Source: Corynebacterium variabile (lineage in GTDB: Bacteria; Actinomycetota; Actinomycetes; Mycobacteriales; Mycobacteriaceae). Taken from it: a stretch of 64,000 nt of DNA. The notes beneath the pieces are model-generated. The model was not told the origin of the DNA. It made no database searches and was given only the letters and a program-made list of their open reading frames with translations. Of this stretch, positions 42,804-51,582 are shown piece by piece (positions within the stretch are counted from its first letter, which is position 1; each line of letters opens with the position of its first letter). The stretch lies in NCBI RefSeq assembly GCF_006539825.1, contig NZ_BJNT01000019.1:19884-83883 (forward strand), given 5' to 3'. The translations under genes were made by a program, and so were the position numbers.

Positions 42804-43781
42804 ATGACCGATAATGATCTGCTCAGCATTTTGACTCATCGCGCCGTGATCCTTGACGGCGGCCTGGGGACCCGCCTGGAGGACCGCGGCAACGACATCA
42901 CCGGTGCGCTGTGGTCCGCCCAGATCCTCAAGGACAATCCGACCGAGGTCCGGGACGCCCACGTCGACTTCTTCGCCGCCGGTGCGGAGGTCGCCACGGC
43001 CTGCTCCTACGAGGTGACCGTCGACGGTCTGGTGGCCACCGGCATGTCACGGGCGGACGCAGTGGTCGAGTCCGAACTGCTGCTGCGCCGGGCGGTGGAG
43101 GTGGCCCGGGAGGCCGCGTCCACTGCCGATGAGACCGCTGGTGCGCCGCGCTGGGTCGCCGCCTCAGTCGGCCCCTACGGTGCCGGCCCAGGTGAGGGCA
43201 CCGAGTACGACGGCGCCTACGGACTGACCGTCGATGAACTGGCGGACTGGCACCGTGACCGGATCCGGATTCTCGCCTCCACCGGTGCCGACGTGCTCAT
43301 CGCCGAGACAGTGCCCTCGGTCCGGGAGATTGAGGCACTGGCCCGCGAGTTCACCGCCGCTCGCGTGGACGCCCTGCTCAGTGTCACGGTGCTGCCCCGC
43401 ACCCCGGGGACACTGGCCGACGGGGTGACGCTCAGTGACGGCACTGAGCTGTCGGAGGTCGCCCGGATCGTCGCGGAAACTCCGGCCTTCCGCACTGTCG
43501 GCGTGAACTGCGTCAGCGCGGACGCCGCCCTGGCCGCGGTCCGTGAGCTGGGTGCGGGGCTGGCGGCGGCGGGACGACCGCTGCCCCTGTCGGTGTACCC
43601 GAACAGCGGTGAGCTGTGGGACCACGTCAACCGCTGCTGGCTGCCGCGTACCGCCGAGGGAACCACCAGTCTGATCGACGCCGTCCCGGATTTCCTCGAC
43701 GCCGGCGTCCGTCTCATCGGCGGCTGCTGCCGCGTCACCCCGCGGGAGATCACCGCGATCGCGCAGGCTGTGCGCGGATAG
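42804..43781 (+). CDS. mmuM: Homocysteine S-methyltransferase
   Basis: 325 residues. N-terminal VILDGGLGTRLEDRG, substrate-site ASVGPYGAG, IAETVPSVREIEAL, and the zinc ligands in GVNCV and GGCCR. It transfers a methyl group from S-methylmethionine or SAM to homocysteine, making methionine without folate or cobalamin. Divergently transcribed with the permease; a TATACT box 7 nt before the ATG gives a leaderless start. A CGGGCA/TGCCCG hairpin lies 13 nt past the stop. Confidence 0.92.
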   Translation: MTDNDLLSILTHRAVILDGGLGTRLEDRGNDITGALWSAQILKDNPTEVRDAHVDFFAAGAEVATACSYEVTVDGLVATGMSRADAVVESELLLRRAVEVAREAASTADETAGAPRWVAASVGPYGAGPGEGTEYDGAYGLTVDELADWHRDRIRILASTGADVLIAETVPSVREIEALAREFTAARVDALLSVTVLPRTPGTLADGVTLSDGTELSEVARIVAETPAFRTVGVNCVSADAALAAVRELGAGLAAAGRPLPLSVYPNSGELWDHVNRCWLPRTAEGTTSLIDAVPDFLDAGVRLIGGCCRVTPREITAIAQAVRG

Positions 43782-43793
43782 CAGCTGAGAAGA

Positions 43794-43810
43794 CGGGCAG
43801 CATGTGCCCG
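43794..43810 (+). terminator. Weak hairpin after mmuM
   Basis: Arms CGGGCA/TGCCCG with a 5-nt loop, 13 nt past the mmuM stop and without a T-run. Confidence 0.3.
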
Positions 43811-43871
43811 CAGAGACAAGCGTAGAGCGTCCCACACGCCGGGGGCTCACAGCGCGCGGTGCTGCACCCGA

Positions 43872-43877
43872 TAGACT
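43872..43877 (+). promoter_or_regulatory. -10 box of leaderless PRiA4_ORF3 gene promoter
   Basis: TAGACT, 8 nt before the ATG at 43886. Confidence 0.4.
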
Positions 43878-43885
43878 GGACCGCC

Positions 43886-44665
43886 ATGAGTAGCAAGTCC
43901 TGGAAGAAAAAGAAGAAGGCTGCCGGCAAGGCGAAGAAGTCCCGGGCCGCGAAGCGGTCCGGACGCAAGACAACGCCGCAGCCGTCCGCCGGGCACGTGT
44001 CCGCCCCCGTCCGGCGGTCCTCCGCCCCGGCGTACTTCAACACCGAAGACCTCGACAGGAAGCTGCAGGGTGACACCGCGCCGGTCGCCGACGCCACCAC
44101 GGAACCCGCGGTGACCCCGGCTCCTGACGCAGTCGCCGAGACCGTAGAGACCGCCGAGCCCGCAGCACCCGCCGTGGACGCCCCGGAACTGCCCTACACC
44201 GCACTGTCCACCCCGCAGCTGCTTCAGCTGCGCATCGACCTCAAGGGTGCGAAGCCGCCGATCTGGCGCCGCGTCGAGGTCCGCTCCGATCTCACCCTGG
44301 ATGCGGTGCACCGCGTCATTCAGGCCGCCTTCGGCTGGTCCGACGCCCACGCCCACCGGTTCTCCCTCGAAGGTGACACCGCCCTCCCGGAGGCACAGGT
44401 CCGACTGGACGAGACGATTCAGGAGACCGGGGACTCCCTGCGGTACCTCTACGATGACACCGACAACTGGGACCACCAGATCAAGCTGGAGAAGATCCTC
44501 GACACCACCGTCCCCGCGGATACGCCGGACGCTTCGGTCACCGGTGGCCGGCGTGCCACGCCCCCGGAGAACTGCGGCGGTCTGCTGACCGAAGCTGAGC
44601 TGGTCGAGGTGCTCGATGATCCCGCTCACTTCGACGTCGCTGAGGCGAACGCCCGCCTCCACTGA
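43886..44665 (+). CDS. PRiA4_ORF3 (IS1096 passenger-like) domain protein with lysine-rich N-terminus
   Basis: 259 residues. A strongly basic start (SSKSWKKKKKAAGKAKKSRAAKRSGRK) and a Pro/Ala-rich linker lead to a C-terminal PRiA4_ORF3 domain: LLQLRIDLKGAKPPIWRRVEV, LHRVIQAAFGW-type motif (here VHRVIQAAFGWSDAHAHRF), LRYLYDDTDNWDHQIKLEKI and PPENCGG. The domain was first seen in plasmid pRiA4 and in IS1096, where it was called TnpR without being a proven resolvase. No transposase or inverted repeats lie nearby, so here it is a stand-alone chromosomal gene; the basic N-terminus suggests nucleic-acid contact. Function unknown. Confidence 0.75.
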   Translation: MSSKSWKKKKKAAGKAKKSRAAKRSGRKTTPQPSAGHVSAPVRRSSAPAYFNTEDLDRKLQGDTAPVADATTEPAVTPAPDAVAETVETAEPAAPAVDAPELPYTALSTPQLLQLRIDLKGAKPPIWRRVEVRSDLTLDAVHRVIQAAFGWSDAHAHRFSLEGDTALPEAQVRLDETIQETGDSLRYLYDDTDNWDHQIKLEKILDTTVPADTPDASVTGGRRATPPENCGGLLTEAELVEVLDDPAHFDVAEANARLH

Positions 44666-44712
44666 CACGGCGGCACCATCCCACGGGTGCGGAACAACCA
44701 CAGACCGCACAC

Positions 44713-44764
44713 AAATGAGCACGCATCCCGTGAACTGGGCAGTTCACGGGATCCGTGCTCATTT
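44713..44764. terminator. Bidirectional terminator between PRiA4_ORF3 gene and der
   Basis: A long hairpin: AAATGAGCACG and ATCCCGTGAACTG pair with CAGTTCACGGGAT and CGTGCTCATTT, with a 2-nt loop and one C-C mismatch. A and T ends on both sides allow it to serve both convergent genes. Confidence 0.75.
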
Positions 44765-44798
44765 CGGAGCGGTGACTACCGCGGACTACCGCGCCCGA

Positions 44799-46502
44799 CT
44801 ACTTCTTCTTGCGGCGGTCCCGCTTCTCGCGCACACGCACCGCGATGCGCACCGGCGAGCCCTCGAAGCCGAAGGACTCACGCAGTCGCCGCTCCAGGAA
44901 CCGGCGGTAGCCGTGCTCCAGGAAGCCGGTGGTGAACAGTACGATCACCGGAGGCTTGGAGGCTGCCTGGGTGGCGAAGAGGACGCGCGGCAGGCGTCCG
45001 CCACGCATCGGCGGCGGGGTCTGCGCGATCACCGCACGCAGCCAGGTGTTCAGCTGGCCGGTCGGGATGCGCTGGTCCCAGCTCTCCAGTGCCTCGATCA
45101 TCGCCGGCTCCAGACGCTGCAGCGCCCGACCGGTCTTCGCGGAGATGTTCACCCGACGGGCCCACGGCACGTGCGCGAGCTGCTGGTCGATCTCGCGCTC
45201 CAGGTCCTCACGACGGTCCTCGTCGACGAGGTCCCACTTGTTGTAGGCGACGACCAGGGCACGGCCGGAGTCCAGGATCATCCGCAGGACGCGCTGGTCC
45301 TGCTCGGCGATCGGCTCGGAGGCGTCCACCAGGAAGATGGCGACCTCGGCGGAGTCGATGGCGGCCCGGGTACGCAGCGAGGCGTAGAACTCGTGGCCGC
45401 GGGCGGTCTTCGTCTTCTTGCGGATACCGGCGGTGTCCACGAAGCGCCACATCTGCTGCTCGAGCTCCACCACCGAGTCCACCGGGTCGACGGTCGTGCC
45501 GGCGACATTGTCGACGACGGACCGGTCCTCACCGGTGATCTTGTTCAGCAGCGAGGACTTGCCCACGTTCGGGCGTCCGACCAGCGCCACGCGGCGCGGG
45601 CCGGCGACAATGGAGGTCTCGCGCGGGGTCTCCGGGAAGGACGCCAGCACCTGGTCGAGCACATCGGCGGCACCACGGCCGTGCTGTGCGGAGACCGGGT
45701 ACGGGTCGCCGAGACCCAGGGACCAGAACTCGGCCATGTCGCCGTACTGGGAGTCCGAGTCGAACTTGTTGGCCACGAGCACGACCGGGATCTCGGAGCG
45801 CTGCAGGCGACGGGCGATGATCTCGTCGGTGGCGGTGATGCCGACCTTGGTGTCCACCACGAAGACGATGACGTCAGCGGTGGCCATGGCGGTCTCCGCC
45901 TGACGGGCGATGGCGCCGTGGATGCCCTTGGCGTCCGGATCCCAGCCGCCGGTGTCCTGGACCCAGAAGCGGCGTCCACCCCAGTCCCCGATGTAGGAGA
46001 TGCGGTCACGGGTGACGCCGGGGAAGTCCTCGACGACGGCCTCACGGCGTCCGATGAAGCGGTTGACCAGGGTGGACTTGCCGACGTTCGGGCGGCCGAC
46101 GATGGCAACGGTGCACAGTGCCTCGCGCTCGGCCTCGTCGTCACCGAGGACGCCGAAGGCCGCTTCGACGGCCTCCCAGTCGGTGTCCTCGCCGGCGCCG
46201 GTGAGGAGATCGAAGTCCTCGGCGTCCATCGATCCGTCGACGTCGTCGTATCCGCCGGTGACGATGAACTCGGTGGCTCCCTCGCCCCCGTCGGACCAGT
46301 CGTCGTCGAAGTCCTCGTCGGAGAAGTCGTCCTCGTCGAAGTTCTCGAAGAACTCGGTCTCGTCGGCGAACTCCGCGGCAGCCTCAACCGGCTCAGACTG
46401 CTGGGCAGTCTCGCCGGCGATCGTGCCTTCGGCGGTGCGGAAGATCAGTTCCTCCCCGTTGTTCTCCGTGTTGTTGTCCGGGGTCTTGTTCTCGTCACTC
46501 AT
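44799..46502 (-). CDS. der: Double-domain ribosome-assembly GTPase Der (EngA) with acidic N-terminal extension
   Basis: 567 residues against roughly 440-490 in typical Der. The first about 130 residues are very acidic (clusters of FDEDD, FDDDW), predicted disordered. GTPase domain 1 starts at [17 protein letters not shown] near residue 135, with DFPGVTRD and DTGG; domain 2 at [32 protein letters not shown]; then a KH-like C-terminus ending in a basic tail. It acts in 50S subunit maturation. ATGA overlap with cmk. Confidence 0.95.
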   Translation of the reverse strand: MSDENKTPDNNTENNGEELIFRTAEGTIAGETAQQSEPVEAAAEFADETEFFENFDEDDFSDEDFDDDWSDGGEGATEFIVTGGYDDVDGSMDAEDFDLLTGAGEDTDWEAVEAAFGVLGDDEAEREALCTVAIVGRPNVGKSTLVNRFIGRREAVVEDFPGVTRDRISYIGDWGGRRFWVQDTGGWDPDAKGIHGAIARQAETAMATADVIVFVVDTKVGITATDEIIARRLQRSEIPVVLVANKFDSDSQYGDMAEFWSLGLGDPYPVSAQHGRGAADVLDQVLASFPETPRETSIVAGPRRVALVGRPNVGKSSLLNKITGEDRSVVDNVAGTTVDPVDSVVELEQQMWRFVDTAGIRKKTKTARGHEFYASLRTRAAIDSAEVAIFLVDASEPIAEQDQRVLRMILDSGRALVVAYNKWDLVDEDRREDLEREIDQQLAHVPWARRVNISAKTGRALQRLEPAMIEALESWDQRIPTGQLNTWLRAVIAQTPPPMRGGRLPRVLFATQAASKPPVIVLFTTGFLEHGYRRFLERRLRESFGFEGSPVRIAVRVREKRDRRKKK

Positions 46503-47260
46503 CGGTTGCTCCCTGCGGTTGTGAAATCGGCGGGGTTCGCGGCAGAGGCCACGGTCAGACCGGCGAGGGCGTCGAGCACGCCGTCGATATCCAGTTCCCC
46601 GGTATCGAGAATGGTGGCGTCCTCGGCGGGACGCAGCGGAGACACCGTCCGCGAGGAGTCCGCGGCGTCGCGGCGCTCCACGTCGGCGAGCACGGCGTCG
46701 AAGTCGACGGTGCGTCCGGCCGCGGTGTCCTGGTCGTAGCGGCGCCGGGCCCGGATCTGCGCGCTGGCGGTCATGTAGACCTTGCAGGCGGCGTCCGGTA
46801 GCACGGCGGTGCCGATGTCACGGCCCTCCACCACGCAGCGGCCGGTCTGCAGTGCCAGAGCACGCTGCAGGGCCACGAGGTTGGCGCGCACCGCGGGTAC
46901 CGCGGCGACCGCGGAGACGTGGGCGGTGACCTCGGGGCCACGGATCTCGGCGGAGACGTCCTCCCCGTCGAGCAGCACCTCGGTGGAGGCCGGGTCCTCA
47001 TTGACCTGCAGCGGCAGATCGGCGGTGGCCTCGGCGACAGCGTCCTCGTCGGACGGGTCGATGCCCGAGCGCAGCACGTGCAGCGTGGCGACCCGGTACA
47101 TCGCACCGGTGTCGAGGTACTTGGCGTCCGCGGCAGTGGCCAGCAGGCGGCACACGGTCGACTTGCCGGTGCCGGAGGGACCGTCGACGGCGATGATCAG
47201 GCCGCCGCCGACGACGTTGTCGAGGGTCTTGAGTTCGTCGAAGGTGTTCAGGTCGGTCAT
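46499..47260 (-). CDS. cmk: Cytidylate kinase
   Basis: 253 residues. P-loop [40 protein letters not shown], and [32 protein letters not shown]. It phosphorylates CMP and dCMP. ATG at 47260 overlaps the rluB stop by one base; a GTG one codon upstream would give a GTGA overlap instead. Part of the rluB-cmk-der operon. Confidence 0.95.
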   Translation of the reverse strand: MTDLNTFDELKTLDNVVGGGLIIAVDGPSGTGKSTVCRLLATAADAKYLDTGAMYRVATLHVLRSGIDPSDEDAVAEATADLPLQVNEDPASTEVLLDGEDVSAEIRGPEVTAHVSAVAAVPAVRANLVALQRALALQTGRCVVEGRDIGTAVLPDAACKVYMTASAQIRARRRYDQDTAAGRTVDFDAVLADVERRDAADSSRTVSPLRPAEDATILDTGELDIDGVLDALAGLTVASAANPADFTTAGSNR

Positions 47261-48165
47261 CACAGTCCCACCGCGTTGTAGAGACTCGTCAGTTCGGAAC
47301 GGTTGAGGGCGCGCAGTGTGCCGGGCTTCTGCTCGCCGAGCTGCACGGTGTGGACCTTGGTGCGGACCAGGGCCTGGACCGGGAATCCGGCCTCCTTGAG
47401 CATGCGACGCACGACGTGCTTACGACCTTCGTGGATCACGACCTTGATCAGGGACTTGCCCTGCCAGGCATCGATGATCTGCACCTCGTCGGCGATGACG
47501 ATGCCGTCGTCGAGCTCGATGCCGTCGAGGAGCTGTCGCACCAGTCGGCGGTCGGCCTCGCCGAGCACGGTGGCCAGGTAGGTCTTCTTGATGCCGTAGC
47601 GCGGGTGCATCAGCCGGTTGGCGAGCTCCCCGTCGTTGGTGAGCAGCAGCAGACCCTCGGTCTGGGCGTCGAGGCGTCCGACATGGAACAGTCGCTGACC
47701 TGCCTCGACACGCTCCCCGACGAGATCGGAGAGGCACGGCCGCCCGAACTCGTCGTGCATGGTGGAGTGGATGCCGCGCGGCTTGTTCAGCGCGAAGGTG
47801 ACGATCTCCTCGTCGGCGATGACGCGGACGCCGTCGACGCGGATGACGTCGTTCTCCGGGTCGACACGCATACCCTGCTCGGTGACGATGCTGCCGTTGA
47901 CCTCGACCCGACCGGCCTCGATGAGCTTCTCACTCATCCGGCGGGACGCCACGCCGGCGGCGGCGAGGACCTTCTGCAGGCGGGTCTTCTCGTTGTCGGA
48001 CTTGGTCCGCTTCTTCTGGTTCCCCTGGCCTCCGGCCTTCTTCGGCGGCTTACGGTCCGCCACATGCTGGTGGCGGGCGGGACGTGCGTTGGAGATGTAG
48101 CTCTCCACGTCCCTGTTGTGTTCGTTGCGTTCCGGTGTGCCGTCTCGGCGAGCGGGCTTGCTCAC
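47260..48165 (-). CDS. rluB: 23S rRNA pseudouridine synthase RluB family
   Basis: 301 residues. A basic about 60-residue N-terminus, S4 RNA-binding domain (TRLQKVLAAAGVASRRMSEKLIEAGRVEVNG), then the synthase core with VGRLDAQTEGLLLLTNDG carrying the catalytic aspartate, and HEGRKHVVRRML. Start GTG at 48165 with GAGGA before it. Leading gene of the rluB-cmk-der operon. Confidence 0.9.
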   Translation of the reverse strand: MSKPARRDGTPERNEHNRDVESYISNARPARHQHVADRKPPKKAGGQGNQKKRTKSDNEKTRLQKVLAAAGVASRRMSEKLIEAGRVEVNGSIVTEQGMRVDPENDVIRVDGVRVIADEEIVTFALNKPRGIHSTMHDEFGRPCLSDLVGERVEAGQRLFHVGRLDAQTEGLLLLTNDGELANRLMHPRYGIKKTYLATVLGEADRRLVRQLLDGIELDDGIVIADEVQIIDAWQGKSLIKVVIHEGRKHVVRRMLKEAGFPVQALVRTKVHTVQLGEQKPGTLRALNRSELTSLYNAVGL

Positions 48166-48187
48166 GGTGTCCTCAAAATCTTTCTGT

Positions 48188-48203
48188 TGCCGTGGTCACG
48201 GCA
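48188..48203. promoter_or_regulatory. Palindrome TGCCGTGGTCACGGCA in rluB leader
   Basis: A perfect 16-bp symmetrical sequence in the 5' leader of rluB, 23 bp before its start codon and about 33 bp after the -10 box (TACACT on the minus strand, 48236-48241). It may be an operator or an RNA hairpin. Confidence 0.35.
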
Positions 48204-48235
48204 TGGTCGAGGGATGTTCAGTTGTCTGACCCACC

Positions 48236-48241
48236 AGTGTA
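48236..48241 (-). promoter_or_regulatory. -10 box of the rluB-cmk-der operon
   Basis: Minus-strand TACACT about 70 nt before the rluB start; no clear -35. It lies in the 105-bp gap after scpB. Confidence 0.35.
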
Positions 48242-48270
48242 GACCATCACCGCACCATGGTCATTCTCAC

Positions 48271-48816
48271 TCACGGCACGTCGATCTGGTCCACGTCCGG
48301 CAGCAGCGGGGCCAGGTTCGGCAGCACCTCGAGCGACTCGATCCCGAGCTGTTCCAGGAAGAGCTCCGTGGTGGCGTAGAGGTGTGCGCCACCGATCTCA
48401 CCGGTCACGCCGACTTCGGCGATGAGCCCACGCAGGGTCAGGGTCCGCATGACGCCGTCGCAGTTCACACCGCGGATCGCGGCCACCTGGGACCGGGTCA
48501 CCGGCTGCCGGTAGGCGATCACGGCGAGGGTCTCCAGTGCCGCGCGCGACAGCCGTGACTGCGCCCCGTCGAGGACCTTCGCCTCCACCGTCTCGGAGTT
48601 GTCCCGGCGGGTGTAGAGCCGCCAGGCTCCCTCACGCTCCCGCAGTTCGAAGCCCATCCCCCGGTCCGAGAACTCGGTGGCGATCTCCGTCAGCGTCTCG
48701 GTGACATCCACAGCCGATACGTCCAGCAGACGGGCGAAATCGGTCGCGGTCGTCGGTTCATCGGCGACGAGCAGCAGAGACTCCAACCGACTGCGCAGCA
48801 GTGACACAGGTTCCAT
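48271..48816 (-). CDS. scpB: Segregation and condensation protein B
   Basis: 181 residues, two winged-helix domains; RAALETLAVIAYRQPVTRSQVAAIRGVNCDGVMRTLTLRGLIAEVG is the typical ScpB segment. It partners ScpA to close the SMC condensin complex. AAGGAG lies about 9 nt before the ATG. Part of the xerD-pldP-scpA-scpB chromosome-segregation cluster. Confidence 0.93.
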   Translation of the reverse strand: MEPVSLLRSRLESLLLVADEPTTATDFARLLDVSAVDVTETLTEIATEFSDRGMGFELREREGAWRLYTRRDNSETVEAKVLDGAQSRLSRAALETLAVIAYRQPVTRSQVAAIRGVNCDGVMRTLTLRGLIAEVGVTGEIGGAHLYATTELFLEQLGIESLEVLPNLAPLLPDVDQIDVP

Positions 48817-48828
48817 GACGTTCTCCTT

Positions 48829-49647
48829 CTAGTCCCAGTTACTCGCCGCGACGACCGACGGGTCGACGTCCAGCCCGGTCCATGCCACGCTCAACTCGCC
48901 CAACGGCTCCGGCTGCTCGATGCCCACCGCACGGGCCTTGTAGAGCTCCAGCAGCGCGAGGAAGCGTCCGACCACGGTCATCGAGAGGTCGCAGTCCGAG
49001 ATCAGGGTGGCGAAGCTGACCCAGTGGTCGGCGCCGGCGACACGCAGCGTCGACAGGATATGTCCGGCCTGCTCGGGTACGGACACCGCCTGGACGTGGA
49101 TGTGCCCGGTGGCGACCTCGAGCGGTTTCGGACGGAACGCGGACGCCGCGATCTCGGCGAACTGGTCGGGCGTGAGCCCCAGTTCCACCGGCGGCATGAG
49201 GTCGACGAACTGCGGCTCCGGGGACAGCTGGACCGGGTAGCTGCGGGCGGCGTCCCTCTGCCACCCGGAGAAGAGCTCGGCGACGGACTTGTACGCCTTG
49301 TACTGCAGCAGGCGGGCGAAGAGCAGGTCGCGGGATTCCAACAGCGCCAGATCCTCCTCGTTCTCCACCTCACCCCGCGGCACGAGCCGGGCGGCCTTGA
49401 GGTCGAGCAGGGTTGCTGCGACGACGAGGAACTCGGTGACCTCGTCCAGGTCGTCCACCGACCCGGTCAGCGACCGGGTGTAGGCGATGAACTCGTCGGT
49501 CACGGTCGCCAGGGCGATCTCCGTGACATCCATCTTGTGGGAGTGGATGAGCTGCAAGAGGAGGTCGAAGGGGCCGTCGAAGTTGGCCAGGGCGACCCGG
49601 AACCCGGTGATCTCCGGCTGGACGGGCTCCACGGCGTGGGCAGCCAT
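48829..49647 (-). CDS. scpA: Segregation and condensation protein A (kleisin)
   Basis: 272 residues. The N-terminal FRVALANFDGPFDLLLQLIHSHKMDVTEIALATVTDEF and the middle LVVAATLLDLKAARLVP are diagnostic; the C-terminal winged helix binds SMC heads. The open frame reaches 49998, but ATG 49647, two bases after the pldP stop, is where homology begins. Confidence 0.93.
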   Translation of the reverse strand: MAAHAVEPVQPEITGFRVALANFDGPFDLLLQLIHSHKMDVTEIALATVTDEFIAYTRSLTGSVDDLDEVTEFLVVAATLLDLKAARLVPRGEVENEEDLALLESRDLLFARLLQYKAYKSVAELFSGWQRDAARSYPVQLSPEPQFVDLMPPVELGLTPDQFAEIAASAFRPKPLEVATGHIHVQAVSVPEQAGHILSTLRVAGADHWVSFATLISDCDLSMTVVGRFLALLELYKARAVGIEQPEPLGELSVAWTGLDVDPSVVAASNWD

Positions 49648-49649
49648 GG

Positions 49650-50516
49650 TTACGTCCGCTCGATGACCTCGGCGGCCAGGTCGCGGTACTGCCTGGCACC
49701 CTCGGAGGCCGGCGCCCAGGACGTGATCGGCTCGCCGGCGACCGTGGTCTCCGGGAACCGGACCGTGCGGGTGATGACCGTGTCGAAGACGCGGTCGCCG
49801 AAGACCTCCACCACCCGGTTCATCACCTGGCGGGAGTGGTTCGTCCGCCGGTCGAAGAGGGTCACGAGGATGCCGATGACCTCGAGGCGGAAGTTCAACC
49901 GGTCCTTGACCTTGTCCACCGTGTCGTGCAGCAGAGCCAGGCCGCGCAGCGAGAAGTAGGTGCACTCCATCGGGATGATGACGCCGTCGGAACAGCACAG
50001 TGCATTGACGGTGAGCAGTCCGAGGGACGGCTGGCAGTCGACGATGATGTAGTCGTAGTCCTTCATCACCGGACGCAGCGCCCGGGCCAGGGCCTGCTCA
50101 CGGCCGACCTCGTTGACCAACTGGATCTCCGCGGCCGAGAGGTCGATGTTCGCCGGGATGACGTCCAGGTTGTCGATCGCGGTATGGTGCAGCGCGTCCT
50201 CGAGGGTGGCGTCCCGGTCGACGAGGAGGTTGTAGACGGTGGTGTCGAGGTCCTCGTGCTGGATGCCGAGACCGGCGGACAGTGCGCCCTGCGGATCCAG
50301 GTCTACGAGCAGGACCCTTCGACCGTACTCGGCCAGCGCCGCCCCCATGTTGATCGTGGAGGTGGTCTTGCCGACGCCACCCTTCTGATTGCACATGGCG
50401 ATGACGGTCGCCGGGCCGTGGGAGTCGATGGATGCGGGTGTCGGGATCTTGCGCAGCGGTCGGCCTGTCAGGCCCATCTCAGGCTCCCTGAACAGACCGT
50501 CGTTGGTCTCAGCCAT
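49650..50516 (-). CDS. pldP: ParA-like division protein (orphan ParA ATPase)
   Basis: 288 residues. Deviant Walker A MCNQKGGVGKTTSTINMGAALA, VLLVDLDPQGALSAGLG (Walker A'), and IIVDCQPSLGLLTVNALCCSD (Walker B). No parB or parS-like gene is next to it. In C. glutamicum the orphan ParA at this locus, next to scpA, is PldP, reported to influence division-site selection; identity is inferred from that synteny. AAGGAG about 10 nt before the ATG at 50516. Confidence 0.82.
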   Translation of the reverse strand: MAETNDGLFREPEMGLTGRPLRKIPTPASIDSHGPATVIAMCNQKGGVGKTTSTINMGAALAEYGRRVLLVDLDPQGALSAGLGIQHEDLDTTVYNLLVDRDATLEDALHHTAIDNLDVIPANIDLSAAEIQLVNEVGREQALARALRPVMKDYDYIIVDCQPSLGLLTVNALCCSDGVIIPMECTYFSLRGLALLHDTVDKVKDRLNFRLEVIGILVTLFDRRTNHSRQVMNRVVEVFGDRVFDTVITRTVRFPETTVAGEPITSWAPASEGARQYRDLAAEVIERT

Positions 50517-50600
50517 CTGCGTCAAGCTCCTTACCTGGACTCTGGTCCCGATCTCCTGACCTGGTCCGGGAGTCACCCGGGCTCAGGAATCACAAGGGCC

Positions 50601-50606
50601 ACAGTA
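50601..50606 (-). promoter_or_regulatory. Candidate -10 box of pldP-scpA-scpB
   Basis: Minus-strand TACTGT in the 127-bp gap between xerD and pldP, about 85 nt before the pldP ATG; no clear -35. Confidence 0.3.
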
Positions 50607-50643
50607 TCACGCAGCGAACGACCCCTGCGGCAGGCACCGCCGG

Positions 50644-51582
50644 TCAAGTCCTGGGATGTGACAGTGCCCAAGATTCCCGGAGCAGGTCCGGGGTCACCTT
50701 CGCGTAGATCTGTGTGGTCACCACATGGGAGTGGCCGAGCAGTTCCTGGACCACCCTGATATCGGCACCACCGGCGAGCAGATGGGTGGCGAAGCTGTGC
50801 CGTAGCGCGTGCGGGCTCACCTTCCCCAGACCGGCCTTCTCCCCCGCCGCCGCCACGACATTGAACCCGGACTGGCGACGCATCCGCCTGCCGGACGCGG
50901 TGAGGAACAGTGCGGCCCCGTCGCTGCCTGCCCGACCCGAACCGCGTGCGGCCAGGGTCGGACGCGCCCGGACGAGGTAGGCGTCCACCGCCGCCAGCGC
51001 CGGGGTCCCCACCGGGACGACCCGTTCATGGTCACCCTTGCCGCGCAGCAGGACGGTGTCCTGCGTCCGGTCGATATCGTCGACATTGAGGTCCAGCACC
51101 TCGCTGATCCGGGCGCCGGTGGAGTACAACAGCTCAACCAGTGCGCGGTCGCGCAGGTCGAGCGGGCGGGCATCCTCCCCCACCGGGACAGCCTCGATGA
51201 GCGCGGTGACCTGGTCGATGGTCAGGGCCTTCGGCAGGTCCGCGCGCTGCTGGGTGACCGGGACGGCGTCCGCGGCATCCGGGATGCCACGGTCCCGTGC
51301 AGCGAAAGCGTGGAGGCTGCGCACCGTGCTCAATGACCGGGCGGCAGACGTCTGCGCCAGAGGTCGACCTCCGGTGACCTCATGTCCTTTGCGCAGGTCG
51401 GTGATGAAGCGTTCGATGTCGGCGACCGTCGCCGTGGCGACGGTCAGCCCCTCACCCTCGAGCCAGGTGAGGTAGCGGTCGGCGTCTCGACCGTAGTTCT
51501 CCAGGGTGTTGGAGCTCAGACCGCGCTCGGTGCGCAGGTGGCGGAACCAGTCGCGGCGCAGTACGGAATCGTCAGCGGACAT
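50644..51582 (-). CDS. xerD: Site-specific tyrosine recombinase XerD
   Basis: 312 residues. SAM-like N-terminal core-binding domain, then catalytic domain with STGARISEVLDL (Arg), RGKGDHERVVPVG (Lys), HALRHSFATHLLAGGADIRVVQELLGHSHVVTTQIYAKV (His-x-x-Arg, His and the tyrosine nucleophile). It resolves chromosome dimers at dif with its partner Xer protein. No mobile element hallmarks nearby, and the housekeeping context supports XerD rather than an integrase. Overlaps the Nudix gene by 11 bp. Confidence 0.9.
   Translation of the reverse strand: MSADDSVLRRDWFRHLRTERGLSSNTLENYGRDADRYLTWLEGEGLTVATATVADIERFITDLRKGHEVTGGRPLAQTSAARSLSTVRSLHAFAARDRGIPDAADAVPVTQQRADLPKALTIDQVTALIEAVPVGEDARPLDLRDRALVELLYSTGARISEVLDLNVDDIDRTQDTVLLRGKGDHERVVPVGTPALAAVDAYLVRARPTLAARGSGRAGSDGAALFLTASGRRMRRQSGFNVVAAAGEKAGLGKVSPHALRHSFATHLLAGGADIRVVQELLGHSHVVTTQIYAKVTPDLLRESWALSHPRT

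Noticed and set aside
44616..46739. 707-codon open frame opposite der and cmk
   Set aside because: High-GC shadow with Gly/Val/Asp-rich translation and no recognisable domain; der and cmk on the minus strand have complete motifs.
50644..51582. Tyrosine recombinase as evidence of an integrated element
   Set aside because: Length, motifs and operon position between Nudix and pldP-scpAB identify housekeeping XerD; no att repeats or phage genes nearby.
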